Source of the DNA: Verticillium longisporum
Lineage: Eukaryota > Ascomycota > Sordariomycetes > Glomerellales > Plectosphaerellaceae
Direction: 5' to 3'
Assembly (NCBI GenBank): GCA_019188255.1
Contig: JAETXT010000015.1
Span: 1 to 64,000, forward strand
Length of the DNA stretch: 64,000 nucleotides
A program made the translations under genes and the position numbers. Shown here piece after piece: positions 44,847 to 57,300 of the stretch. The notes under the pieces are model-generated. The model was not told the DNA's origin, searched no databases, and worked only from the letters and a program-made list of their open reading frames with translations. Every line of letters begins with the position of its first letter. The stretch's first letter is position 1.

Positions 44847-45874
44847 AGTACGTCAGGTGCCTGGAGCGGAGCGTTCGGGAGGTTTGTACCAGAGTAGGCT
44901 GGAGGGGCAGCAAAAGGGAATGACGGATGAACTGGGATCTCAAAGGGCAGCGGATCCATCAGCATTCTAAACGGCGTTCAGGGCTACTGCGTGTCTCGGT
45001 ATGCAGTGCAGTGGGTAATCGAGAGGTTCGGTCACGCTTTTTTGGTGTGGTGCAGTGTTTGCCGTGATGAGACATTTGTGACCTGTCTGTAACCTGGCGT
45101 GTGATCGGCGTTGGTTTGGTGCACACCGAGTCCTGGCCACGACTCGAGCATCGCCCTCGTCAATGATTCCGGATGAGCAGCCTCTCTATATCCCACATGC
45201 ACCCTGATGCCGGGCAACGCCGCGAGCCGTCCGATACCGTTGATTTCTTCAGTAGTCATGTATGGCCAGGAGCTACGGCACGTGGTGGGGCGCTTCGAGG
45301 GATCGTCCAAGAAGGGTTTAGTGCGGGACTGACGTTGAAAGGGTTCCACGAGCGGCAGCAAAACGCGATTCATCGAGGGGTTCGGCTTGTGTCGAGTTGA
45401 ATGGCATGGCCTCTTGTCTTTTTCTCCTGGAAGGCCTGGCAGCAGCGTGAATGTGTAACCAAGGTAGGTAGGTATATTATGGTACTCTGGAGTGCTCGGT
45501 CTAGCTCGGAATTGAAAACCTACTAAGAAGAGCGAAAAATAAAGAAAAAAGGTACAGCCCAATCGCCCGACTGCCCAAGACCCCTCCTCCAGTTGACTGC
45601 CTTTCTACCCTCTGCCCCGCACCTGCAGCAGATCCTGAGCATCTCCCCTCACCTGGCCGGTCGCCTGCCCCGCCTCCCAGCAACGAAAATTTCCCTCCTT
45701 ACCCGGGGCCAGCCAACAAACAGCTTGCTTTAAGGTCCAGATTCACCGCTCTCCATCTTCTTTTTCTCCCTTCCCCTTCCTTCCTTCCTTCCTACACACT
45801 CTCGTCTTAACAGACAAACCATCTACCCCCTTTTCTCCCCCTTACCACCCATATACCCCCTCCCCACCATCACA
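44847..45874. promoter_or_regulatory. Promoter and pyrimidine-rich leader of S-adenosylhomocysteinase
   Basis: This is a 1.0-kb upstream region. 45735-45870 is nearly all C/T, including (TTCC)n at 45776-45792, a hallmark of highly expressed fungal genes. CCAAGGTAGGTAGGTATATT at 45460-45479 is another TAGGTA element. No coding sequence is supportable. Confidence 0.55.
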
Positions 45875-47341
45875 ATGGCTGCCCCCGCCCACAAGTTCAA
45901 GGTCGCCGACCTCTCCCTCGCCGCCTTTGGCCGCAAGGAGATTGAGCTCGCCGAGAACGAGATGCCCGGTCTCATGCAGACTCGTGCCAAGTACGCTGCC
46001 GACCAGCCTCTCAAGGGCGCCCGCATCGCCGGCTGCCTTCACATGACCATCCAGACGGCTGTCCTCATCGAGACGCTGACCTCGCTCGGTGCTGAGGTCA
46101 CCTGGACGTCGTGCAACATCTTCTCCACCCAGGACCACGCCGCCGCTGCCATTGCCGCCGCCGGTGTCCCCGTCTTCGCCTGGAAGGGCGAGACCGAGGA
46201 GGAGTACAACTGGTGCCTCGAGCAGCAGCTGACCGCCTTCAAGGATGACGGCAAGCTCAACCTCATCCTCGACGACGGTGGTGACCTGACTGCCCTCGTC
46301 CACTCCAAGTACCCCGAGATGCTCAAGGGCTGCTACGGTGTCTCTGAGGAGACCACCACCGGTGTCCACCACCTCTACAAGATGCTGAGGGAGGGCAAGC
46401 TCCTCGTCCCCTCCATCAATGTCAACGACGCTGTCACCAAGTCCAAGTTTGACAACCTCTACGGCTGCCGTGAGTCCCTCATCGACGGCATCAAGCGCGC
46501 CACGGACGTCATGGTTGCCGGCAAGATTGCCGTCGTTGCCGGTTTCGGTGATGTCGGCAAGGGCTGCGCCATGGCCCTGCACGGCATGGGTGCCCGTGTC
46601 ATCATCACCGAGATTGACCCCATCAACGCCCTGCAGGCCGCCATGGCCGGCTACCAGGTCACCACCATGGAGAAGGCTGCCGCGCTCGGCCAGATCTTCG
46701 TCACCACCACCGGCTGCCGTGACATTCTGACCGGCGAGCACTTCGAGGCCATGCCCAACGACGCCATTGTCTGCAGTATGTCACCCCACACCTTGAAATT
46801 CTGCATGAGACTTGTTGCTGACCCATGATGTAGACATTGGCCACTTTGACATTGAGATTGACGTTGCCTGGCTCAAGGCCAACGCCAAGGCTGTCCAGAA
46901 CATCAAGCCCCAGGTCGACCGCTTCGAGATGAAGAGCGGCCGCCACATCATCCTCCTCGCCGAGGGCCGTCTCGTCAACCTTGGCTGCGCCACCGGCCAC
47001 TCCTCGTTCGTCATGTCCTGCTCCTTCACCAACCAGGTCCTCGCCCAGATCATGCTGTACAAGAGCGGCGACAAGGCCTGGGGTGAGAAGTACGTCGAGT
47101 TCGCCAAGGCCGGCAAGCTCGAGGTCGGCGTCTACGTCATCCCCAAGATCCTCGACGAGGAGGTCGCTCGTCTCCACCTCGAGCACTGCAACGTCGAGCT
47201 CAGCACCCTCACCAAGGTCCAGGCCGACTACCTCAGCCTGACTGTCGAGGGTCCCTACAAGAGCGACATGTATGTTCCGGCCTCCATCCTCGCCCCTTTC
47301 GACCGTTTGCTAATCGTCCCGTGTCCAGCTACCGCTACTAA
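45875..47341 (+). CDS. S-adenosylhomocysteine hydrolase (adenosylhomocysteinase)
   Basis: Exons are 45875-46775, 46834-47269 and 47329-47341; 449 aa, the same length as the yeast enzyme. Diagnostic segments include the substrate region [19 protein letters not shown] and [15 protein letters not shown], the DDGGDLT motif, [15 protein letters not shown], the NAD-binding [20 protein letters not shown], and GHFDIEID. The final 13-nt exon supplies only the conserved C-terminus, giving KSDIYRY after splicing, equivalent to the family's xxxYRY end with Lys and Tyr contacting NAD. It hydrolyses S-adenosylhomocysteine to adenosine and homocysteine in the cytosol, keeping methyltransferases active. Codon bias is extreme, like PGK, consistent with high expression. 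Confidence 0.98.
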
Positions 47342-48328
47342 ACAACCACATATCATCAACCCCCACGCGTCCTTCTTCAACAACCCCGACTAATGACTTC
47401 AACGACTGCACATTGCTCACGGACGACTTTTGGGACACGGAAGGCAAAAGGGGGCCCCCGCATTTACACACTGGGACGGAATCCAAAATCTCGCACAGGG
47501 CCGGGCCGGGCCGGTCTGGGCTGCGGGATCTCGTTACAACAAAAAAGGCGTCGGCGATGCGGTAGCAAGTGATTCCCCTCCAAAGAAGAGCGAGACACCA
47601 CGCAGCGGCGTGGCGCTTTCCCATGGTTTCCTTTGTTGATTTTGCTTTTGATTTTGTACATCCGTCAAGGGTTTGGCGGATGAGAGATGAGAGCACCGTG
47701 CGCGCCGTCGAGATACAAGGCGGAGCGCGCAGGCTGGCGATAACATACCCAGGCCCGTCAACCGTGGCCGCCCCTTAGCAGCTAATAGACTGTGACAACA
47801 CCAACCCTTTTGCCACGCGTGAGGTTTGACTGCCACCTCGACCATCACTAGTGTCAGAGGACTTGTATAGACGCTTATGAAAATTCATATTCGCTGTCAA
47901 ACTCTGCTCGACCTAGAACTACCTGCTATGTTCATGTGGCGTTTACGAGGAGCATGTTTTCAATTGTTCGGATTCTTGTTCCACCTCAGCGACACAGTTA
48001 GGTCGTCCTACGCGCCCTGACGTCTTCTCTGCCAACACCACCTCTTGTATTGCACCACCTCAACTGCCCAAGGCAGGGCCGGCTTGACGGCCCCTTCAAT
48101 CTCACCCGTTGCTAACTTGTGAGCAAAAATGTCCGGGGGCAAGGCATAGTCTCCGCTAGGTAGACCCGTGAGCACCCACCCTCGAGCCAGTCGAACATAT
48201 GTCCATATGTCCGGAGTCCGTATCGTCCTCAGGTCGTGTTGAGGTGCAAAACCACGCGGCACCTCCAGTGGCCCGTATCCGGCCATCTTTGACAACGCGG
48301 GGGCTCTCCAGTAGGGCTGCGGTCCACC
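47342..48328. other. Convergent intergenic region
   Basis: The region holds the 3' flanks of the adenosylhomocysteinase and the dehydrogenase. A minus-strand open frame at 48008-48295 has a protein-like look but no start context, intron or family match, so I do not call it. Confidence 0.45.
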
Positions 48329-49576
48329 CTAAGGTCCAGCGACGGGGATCTTCTGCTCTGGTACTATGCTGCGCAGCTCCCCTTGCTTGATGGCCGACAC
48401 AACATTGGATATGGTCCACTCCTCCATCTTGGTCTGCGTCTCTTCAGTCCACGTGCCCATGTGTGGAACTATCAGCACGTTGGGATTGGCAAGGAGACCC
48501 TCGTGGACTTGCGGCTCGTTTTCGTAGACGTCGAGGCCGGCCGAGGCGACATGACCCTTGTCAAGAGCGGCGACGAGCGCGTTTTCGTCAATGACGGCAC
48601 CCCGCGCTGTGTTGACAACGATTACGCCTTCCTTCATTATTTCAAACTGCGGGGTCGAGATGATGTGTCTGGTATTGTCCTGGAGTTGCAAAGTCAGCCA
48701 GGCAAAAGACATACTGCAGCCACGAGGATATACTCACATTCAGAGGTAGATTGAGACTGATGACGTCGCTCGTCTTGAGTAGCTCGTCGAAATTGACGTA
48801 CCGGGCCTCACACTCGGCCTCCAGTTCAGGGGCAATGGGTTTGCGGTTGTGATACTGGATCTTCATGCCAAAGACGCGGGCCTTGCGGGCCATGTTGCGA
48901 CCAATGCCGCCCATGCCTAGGATACCGAGGACCTTTCCCTGAGGGTCGTGGCCGAGGGCGGGCAGCCTCTTGCCACGCCACTCTCCTTTCCGCAGCGAGG
49001 TGATGCTACTGTTCAGGTTACGTAGAGCACCGAGCATGAGCCAGATGCCAATGTCTGCCGTGGCATCGTCGACAGCGGTCGGTGTGTTGGAGACGCGTAT
49101 GGGAGGTTTATCCTCAAGGAAGGCACGGTTGCTGCAAGCAGCAATATCAATTTGGTCGTACCCGGCGCCTGAGGCAATGTCAGTCAAAGATTGGCCGAGC
49201 GCTCGGGTGGGAAATGTACCGTTGTGGCATATAAAAATGAGTGAGGCCGGGAGGGCGTCGATGAGTTCGCTGTCAATTCGCCCTGTGATCTTGACCGAGT
49301 CAAAGGTGCGGTAGGCGATGGTCGCGCCGTCAAAGGCACCGCTGCGGCATTCTTTGATGAAGTCCTCCCGGTTTGTAGACTCGGGCACGACAATTTCCGC
49401 AATCTCTTCGACCTGCTTCCAGGCATCGAAAGCACTGTGAGATGTAAGCCATTCTGGTGCTAGTTGCTGCAGGCCGCCTGTGAAGTCCGATATTGTGCAG
49501 AGCTTCCCACCTACCTCTCGATAATTCCCAAGCGCAGAACCTTGGGCCGCCAGGAGGCACGAGATGGGGGAGTCAT
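48329..49576 (-). CDS. D-isomer-specific 2-hydroxyacid dehydrogenase (glyoxylate/hydroxypyruvate reductase type)
   Basis: Exons are 49515-49576, 49220-49434, 48738-49168 and 48329-48679; 352 aa starting MTPPSRASWRPKVLRLGIIE. The family layout is complete: an N-terminal catalytic half with ICHNGAGYDQIDIAACSNR (formed across an intron), the Rossmann motif VLGILGMGGIGRNMARKA, the catalytic Arg in VVNTARGAVIDE, Glu in DVYENEPQVHEGL and His in VPHMGTWTEET. The YHNRKP segment after the second beta strand carries an Arg/Lys pair that favours NADPH over NADH. It reduces glyoxylate, hydroxypyruvate or related 2-oxoacids. All four exon phases agree without corrections. It has no obvious mitochondrial or peroxisomal targeting signal (ends IPVAGP). 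Confidence 0.94.
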
Positions 49577-51413
49577 TATGGGTTCCCTTTTTAGCAATGC
49601 GGATCCACGTGGTAAACGGTACTGCAGCTGATAACCGGATGCGTCAATGAAGATGTCTCGGGTAGTTGGTTGTTTAATTCAGGTTGGTGCCGTTGTGTGT
49701 GTCGTTCGCGGGGTCAATTGTGGTTGTTGATCAGTGGGTGGCAGTTGCCTTATCTCGGGGTCCTGCCTAGGGACTTTTTTTGGCGGGGTGATCGACGCGC
49801 GGGGTGAAAAGTGGCGGGAAGGAGCTGGGGGTATCTGGGAAAAGGAGCAGGAGAGAGGCACTCGTCTCCCAACCGCGACCCCATGTGATAATATAAGACG
49901 TTGGGGCTCGCCTGCCGTGATTTGATTCCTTAGATTTGGAAATGACGCGACGGGGTGATTCGGAGCTTGCGTCGGAAGGCATGGGCCATGAGTCCCCCAT
50001 TCAGCGCAAGGCAAGGCCTCGTTGCCAGCACACAATACAGCTCAGGCGCCCTGACGACATGTACCCGATGGTCACAAAGCGAACCGGACGAGACCGTGAT
50101 CGCTGCGGCATCGTCATCGGTCCAAGGCGGCACAGAAACGACAGGGTAGCAAAACTGCCTCATAGAACGGCGACATTGGGTCCGGCCGGCACGCCCTAAG
50201 GCTTGGCCAGGCGGCCATGGTCCTGGTTTTACCTCATTCTCGCCTCTACTACTGCTGCTGTGAAGACCTGCTGTGCAAATCTGTATCCCCCGGTCCTTGC
50301 TGACAACGCTTGTAAGTGTATCTCTTGTCTGCCATGACTTGTGTGTCGCGGTCCGTTACTGCAAAGGCTGCTGCTGTTCGCCGGCCTCCTCGGTGGTATC
50401 AATTTGCATGACATCGCCTTGCACTACAGACGACGTGCGATAAACGGCATTGCGTCAGATAGATAAGCTGCGGTCCAATGCAGCTCAATCACCTCGTGCA
50501 GGATGGGCCAGCCTCGACTGCTCGTTCGAAACAGTGACGCACCGTCGATCCATCCTGATATCACCCTGCGAAAGCGCTCCCTCTGCGAGATAGAGTATCA
50601 TCCTCACAGGCACATCCAGCATGAACCTATCTGTCATGTCTCGTACCCGCAGTCAGAGAAAAAACACAGCAGACAAGATAGCGCACAGCATCGACGCAGT
50701 TCCGGCCCGACCATCCCCTCCGGCCGGCTTCGGCGGCAAAAGTGGGACCCCGCCAATCCCGCACACCGCCACGACGCACCGAACAACCACAACGGGCGAG
50801 CCCAGACCGAGGGCGCACACCAGAGACAGGTCAGCCAACAGGGGATTATGGAGCGATATGTCCCGACCAGTGTCCCGTACCACACCACGGCCTGAAACTG
50901 CCAACCAGCGCCCAGCTAGGATGCCCCGTGCATGGCTCTCCTGCAGCCTCTTTCAGCATTGGTATCCAGGGCCATGTCGCCATCATAGCTACCGCGGGGG
51001 GAACCCGTCCTGTGGGCTGTGCCCTCGCACCCGATCAAGGGAAATGGTCTCAAGATGGAACTTGATGAATTTGAGGAATCTCTTCAGCGGCTGCACTACT
51101 GCCCTAATCTCAGTGCCTTCCCGCTCTTGCTTTTCACTTAATGTACATGAAGCTGCCATCCGCCGCCGCTGAGCTGCTGACCTCTCCAACTCCGAGGTGC
51201 CGATCGCCATGCACCTATACTTTTTTGACTGTGCTACTGATACAGCGTGCAGGCTCGAAATGCAAGCAACCGATGCAAGGCCGTGAATATTGCACAGAGA
51301 ACCCGCAGGACCGATGGTCGTGGGGGGAAAACGTAAAGAAATGGAAACCAATGACTCCGTCCGACCGATTGACGCCAATGAGCCCAGCGTTTCGTTAAAA
51401 AGGCCGTACACGG
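49577..51413. other. Intergenic, no gene seen
   Basis: This 1.8-kb region is upstream of the dehydrogenase and downstream of the second Zn2Cys6 gene. 49720-49900 is purine-rich on the plus strand, matching the leader of the dehydrogenase. Open frames at 50503-50895 and 50989-51426 look random, with Arg/Pro/Ser-rich composition and mutual overlap. Confidence 0.5.
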
Positions 51414-54322
51414 CTACTCCTCCCACGACTGCTTCAGCACGCCCGTGTTGTTGAGGCGTCCGATATTGACGCCGGGGTTGATAAAGGACTGAATGGCAAT
51501 CTCGCTGAAGCGACGCACAACGTTTGTCGTGCCACCAGACACCTGCGCCTCCCTGCGGATGAAGTTGCTGGCAACAAACAGACGGTTCTTCGGTTCGGAT
51601 TCATCGGCCTGCTGCGGAATCGATGTCTCGTACCCAGGATCGAGTCTTGGCGCCAGCTCACGCGCAATCGCAATCGAGTACAACAGGTCGCGGTTCTCCT
51701 GACCGTCTAGGAGGGTCCTTATTCGGTTCAGCGCCGTCTCTCGCTCATCGTGCTTGCTCTCATACGTCGTGTCGGGGAGGCAGAGGAAGTGCGCCAGGTT
51801 GTACCAGAATTCGTATTCCCGCACGCGGTTCGTGTCGCTGTCGGCTCGAGGCGCCGTCAAGGGGTTGGCCGACATCATGAAATCGCCACGGAGGAGAACG
51901 TCGACAACAAAGACCCGGTTGCGAATCTCGACGGGGTCGGTTGGTGGTGGAAGAGGGTCATGCGGTCCCGCCTTGGAGAGGCTCGGTGGGACCACAGCCA
52001 AGGGAAGAGTTGCCAGTGTCCAGGTAAGACGCGTCTCGAGAACGCCTGATGCGTTCAAGCTGGCGCGGTCGTTGACGTGTGTCTTTTCGATACACTTGAG
52101 AAAGGCAGCAAAGACGTCCCGCGCACCACGTAGGTCACGGTAGAGATTCAGGGTTGATGGGTCCGTCATCATGCAGCCGAACCAGCGCGTCTCGAAGAAG
52201 GAATCGAGTCCAAAAGCGTACACTTCATGGTAGACGCGGGTGATTTCCTTGGCCACCTCCGGTGTAACCTGGCCGTCTCCCTCGGAAGGAGGTGATGGTG
52301 CGGGGCCTAGCAGGTCCAGGATTTGTTCAATCTTCATCTTTTTGGCTGAGAGAGTCGCGCGTGAGCCGGAGGATCCAATCAAATCAACAGTAAGGGGCAG
52401 GTATAGGCAGGAACGGAAAGGGGCGAGGGAGGGGGACGGCACCTCTCAAGGTCAGGTTGCCGCCGGTCGCGGATTGCTGGCCGGAAGCAAAATTTGGTGT
52501 TGATGCGAGCATGGGCAGGTTCTGCAGCGCAGGATCAATGGCCGTTCCGTAACCGTCCGCTTTGGCCGAGGCGGGAGAATTCAGGGCTGAGTCGAAGTGG
52601 GTGCTGGCCGATGGGGAGGGCCGTAGGAGCTCGGCAGGACCGAAGGCTGCGAACCATAGGGATTGGAAGGCTGTAGTGGTGCAGGGGGTAGTGACGAAGG
52701 AACGGTTGGCGTTGATACGGGGGATTGGTGGTGACTGTTGAGGGCCGGCTGAATGTTTGAAGGTCCAGGCTGTTGCTTGAAGATGGGGTCGTATCCGGCG
52801 CAGTCGCGCTTGGACTTTTTGCAGTTGTTGCATGTCGGCTGGGCTTCATCGCACTATGTGGGACAAATAAAGTTAGCATGCTCTTCCATAATCATCATGA
52901 TCATTGTCGCGGTGAGCATCCCTCATGAGGCGCGTCCAACCCCACCACGAAGAAACGTTTGCCCGGCGCTCCATACTAGCCGCGGATCACCTGCCGAGTG
53001 ACATCGGATGAACGAACGGGGTGATTCTCGCTTCGCAGTAGCTCGAGATCAAGCGACCGCAAGCGACTCCAAGCGGCGTCTCGCCAAAACCCACCACCGC
53101 CACACCTCGTTCAACCCATTTCCTCTTGTTTCATGACTCCTGTGTATCCCGACTTCTTTCATCTCCAAGTCCCGCTTTTCTTTTCTTTCCTTTCGGCCTC
53201 CTGTCTCCGCATACGAACAAAACGCTCCCAAAGAAATAAGCAAGAAAGAAAGGAGCGACCAACCTTGATGCGGCGTTTGCGACATGTTAAGCATCCCGTC
53301 TTTGTTCGTCTTTTGATTTCCTGCAGAAAAGAATACTGATTAGCGAGGGATCCTGTGTGGCGACGGGTCTCGCCGTCGTAAGTCGGGTCAACCCAGAAGC
53401 CCATGACGTCGTACCTTCTTTGGTCCACGGGGACCGCTTCCGTACCGCATGTCGTGCGGGGGGATGGCATATCTAATGTTGTCGGAAGGCAATTGGTAAG
53501 GGTTCGGAGCCATTGACATGTGGTTATAGTACGGCATGCTCTGGGGGTGTCCCATGGACATGGGCATGTTCATGGGTTGTGGCGGCGCATGAGGCGAGCC
53601 ATGCTGGTGAGAGTGCTGGTGATGTTGCTGCTGTTGTTGTGGTGGTGGCGGCGGCGGCGGAGGCGGCTGGTGTTGTGGCTGCGATTGTAACGCATCAAAG
53701 CTCTTGACGCTCGGCAATGACACCTGAGCACCGGGACTCGCTCGATATGGGTCGATTGAAGCTTGCTGCGGAGGACCACCATATCCGTACGGGCCAACAG
53801 GCGCGCCGGCAGGAGATCCGTACGTATTCGGGCTCGGATAGGTCCCTGGCGGCCGGTGAGGTCCAGTAGGGTGTTGTCCATGCGACATGGCGGGCGAGGA
53901 GGACGACCTCGCGTCGCCGTTTTGCTGGACAGCGTCGGTTGTCGAGACAGCGTTGGTCGTCGAGACGGCGGCGGCAGGAGCGGCAGGAGGAGGAGGAGGA
54001 GCGGCGGTCGAAGCAACGGCGTTGACGAGGGTTGATGCGTCAGATTCGGGTGCGGTTGGGGTCGCGTGCGCTGGTGATAGACTCGCAGAAACGTTCACAG
54101 GCGTAGCAGACGTCGGGTTCGTCGAGGGTGCGGTGGTCGTGGGCTGAGGCGACGGTTGAGAAGCGGCGGCGACGGCTAGGAAAGAGGCGTCGAAGTCGAG
54201 GTGAGAAGAGGAGGAGAGGTGGGAGGAGGAGGAGGAGGAGGGGCAGCAACGGCGGTTGACGAGGAGGTCGTCGACGCAGAGGCGTCACCGGCAGGCTCTT
54301 GAGAGGTGTCGTTTGGAGCCAT
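51414..54322 (-). CDS. Zn(II)2Cys6 transcription factor with low-complexity N-terminus (two apparent 1-nt deficits)
   Basis: Exons are 53415-54322, 53264-53320, 52443-52853 and 51414-52345. With two bases restored the protein is about 769 aa starting MAPNDTSQEPAGDASASTT. The 300-residue N-terminus is Ala/Pro/Ser/Thr-rich with poly-Pro, poly-Gln and His/Gln tracts (QQQQQHHQHSHQHG). The zinc cluster TGCLTCRKRRIK..CDEAQPTCNNCKKSKRDC is encoded on two exons separated by an unusually long 410-nt intron. The C-terminal half (KKMKIEQILDLLGP; VYAFGLDSFFETRWFGCMM) fits a fungal-specific regulator domain. One C is missing at about 54179-54182 (otherwise CTTTCCTAG stops the frame) and another at 52613-52616 (GPP.SASTHFDSALNSP). 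Both restorations give exact phase agreement at the flanking introns. The target genes are unknown. Confidence 0.88.
53640..53672 (-). repeat. Coding low-complexity tract (poly-Pro/poly-Gln)
   Basis: GGTGGTGGCGGCGGCGGCGG-type and TTGCTGCTGTTGTTG-type triplet runs around 53620-53672 code for consecutive Pro and Gln residues in the disordered N-terminus of the Zn2Cys6 factor. Confidence 0.75.
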
Positions 54323-57300
54323 TTGGGATTTTAATTAGAAATTTTTATGGAGCCACGATTTGACGTCTCGATGGACAAGGGGAAGGGGGCAGAGGAGGCG
54401 CGACCACCCCTGAGCCGGGAGGGCGACGGCGGGCAGGCTGGCACGATCGGGGGTGTGCGAGGGGAGAGGGTTGCGTCCCTGACGTCTGTCCCCGGTGCTC
54501 GTACAGGCACTGTGAGCCGCGGCGGCCACCGGGCAGCGGCGCAGGTAAGGGGGTTGCTGTATGCTTGATCGGATCTGTCCTTGTCCAGTCGAGTGGCGCG
54601 GGAGCAAGCCCAGGTCGAAAGAGGCCGGGCGGCGGAGGAGCAGGACGACCAGAAGCAGGACGAGTAACAAATAACCAGCAGCAAGCGCGTCGCCTCGGTT
54701 GGCCTCGCTTCGTCTCGCGTGGTGCCGGGTGGGTGTGTTGAGTGTGGCAGACGTCCTGGCAGGTAAGGTAGGTACTGAGTACGGGATGGGTTGACTTGGG
54801 AGACTGGGGGGTGGACACGACGAGCAGAGACCGGGGGCTTCTCGCGGCGGAGGACGAGCGCGCGGAGGGAGGTAGTCGGGTCAGAAAGACGGGGGCGTGT
54901 GCGTTGGGTGGGTGTGGTAGGGCGCGAGTTGATTGATCGGAGGCAGATACGCAGGGCGCTGAATGGAGACGAAGAGAAGGGGGTGGAGGATGTCGAGGAA
55001 TTGACAAAAGCTCGTTGCTCGACGGGCTTTGCCTCAGGGGGTGTGTGTGGACGCGCGCAATGCGTGGTGGTCGAGGTATCTGCACAAATTTTCGTGCCTC
55101 TCGCAACAGAAGGGGCGGGCGCGCTGAATGAGGGTCCCCTCTTCGTCCCGTGGCCGGAGAGTCAAGCCCAGACACCAACAGCTGTTTTCCACGCGTGCCC
55201 TGCGCGCGAGCAGGCGGCGGCGGCCGGGGTCAGCCAGGGTGGACCGTGGACGGTAGGTAGGTCGTGGAGGAGGGTGGTCAGGACGCGACAGACCCAGGGG
55301 TGTGGCCGTACGATGGGTTGTGGTGGTATCGGTCCGAGTGGATCTCGGAGCTCGAGACTCTTCGACGACAATGCGAGCTTCTGATCCTTCAGCTGGATTT
55401 GAAATAGAAGCAAGGTTGGCGGCCAATGGATTTGGTCGGTCGCGTCCAGCTGTAGGGAAAGTTTTCTCACGATCGATGTCCAGTGGTGTTGACACCCACA
55501 CCACACGATGATGATCTAATGTCTCGCGCGCAGAGAGAGGACAGGAGGAGGATAGAGCCACCCACGTTCACAGGCAGCCGCGCGGAAGGAGAAAAAAAAG
55601 AGGCGCGAACCCAGATCGGGCTTGGCCATAGCTCCTTCCCCAGTTGGAGATATTCCATTTCGTTGGGCCTGAGGTACCAGCCTAAGAAGCAAGAAGGTAC
55701 ATGTACACCTACCTTGCCCTTAAGTGAAGGTACTAACCATGGGGGTCCGGGGGGGGCGCGACCGCGGGACCTAAAGGCCAAACCTGGCAGGACGTACCTA
55801 CTGGCACCTGCCCTAGGTGCCTTTTCAGCGGTGCCTTCCGCTGTAGGGTTGCCGGCCTCAGTTGTCGCTGCCCACTCGCACCCTGCCACTCTCGCCAGAA
55901 AAACAGGCAGGAAGGAGCCAGGAGCCAGGGGTCCTTGGGCTTGCCAATGGGGACTTCTGACTAGGTGTTCTGGTCTGGCTTCCCCTGCTCTCGCCTCTCT
56001 TCTCTCTTCGACTCGCTTCACAGGTCCAAACGGCCCGCGTTACCCAGCGGGCATGCTACCTCTGCTTTTCAGCATCAGAGGCCTGGTTCAGACTGAACCC
56101 GACCAAACCAACCACATGTCCGCTCTGGTCCATCAAGATCTCGCTGGTGAACCCATGCGCATGCCCCCATTCAAGAGCCGAGTGCAGCTTTGGCACTGGG
56201 GCTCACTCCCTGGACTCCGAGGCCAGCCCCCAACATCTCGCAACGTCGGTCAAAGCTCCCGCCGCGGCAGATGGTCTCCATCTCCACAGGTTGCTCGTGG
56301 CACAAAAGACATCCTTCACTTGCCATGCGGCGCAGGCAATGGTAAGGGAGTGAGGCGGGGGCAAAAGGGTCAGCGCCCGTCCACGGATCTGGTAATGTCG
56401 TCGGACCAGGACAAGGCCGTTTCCGCCTGATGCGGTAGGGACGCATAACGTACGCAATGTCATGGACGACGACAACGACGTCGGCGCCCACACGACACGA
56501 TGGGCAACAACAAAGAAAAGCATCGTCACGAGTCATTTCCAACCCGATATGGAGGCAGAAACCTTACGTAACCCGGGTTCGCGGACGGCCTATTCCAGCG
56601 CATCGGCCTTGGCTAGGTCCTCCATCTTGTCATTTTCAATTTGGTCAAATTTCCCCCTTTGAACTGGTCGGCCGAATCGAGCAGCCCCTCGAGGTCGCAT
56701 CATCTTGATTTGCATGAACTGGGCACCGCTCTATAGACTTTGTGCAGCAGATCATTGAAGCGCTTTGATGCTTTTCGTCGACATCAAATCTCCAAAACGA
56801 GCCCTCACAGGCAATAGTTGATCACAACCCGGCAAACAAGCAAAGCCTCCGAATTCCCCGTCCGAGCCACTCGTCTCTTTGTCTTGTCCTGCATTGCTTT
56901 GCATGCATCTTCGTCATATCGTGCAGTGCAACCCTGGCCTTCCCGGATGGATGCCTGCTTTCCTGGTTTACTGTACTGTACTGTACTGTACTGTACCGTA
57001 CCACCGCATCATAGCCTCCAGCCTAACATGCGTACCTTGAACCCTGCGAATCGGCATCATTCATGCACCCTAGCTGTCGTCTGGCGATCAGGCAGCACGA
57101 GTCACCCATGAGCGGGCTTTCGGGCCACGGCGAGGGCGGTCGCAAGTTGGCGGTCAATTTTGTACTCGGTACATGACCTTGAACCCCTCTCTGGGAGGAG
57201 AGCAGTAGACGTTGGACCCCTGCAAGGAACGACGGGAGCCTTCTCCTGGAACCCTCATCCAGGCTCCGGACGCCATGCCATCTTAGCCTACCTATGCACC

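Noticed and set aside
48008..48295. 95-codon minus-strand frame downstream of the dehydrogenase
   Set aside because: Some protein-like character but no start context, no intron and no family signal.
55483..56430. 315-codon plus-strand open frame
   Set aside because: Random-looking Gly/Pro/Arg/Ser composition, no domain, no intron logic, GC-rich shadow of non-coding sequence.
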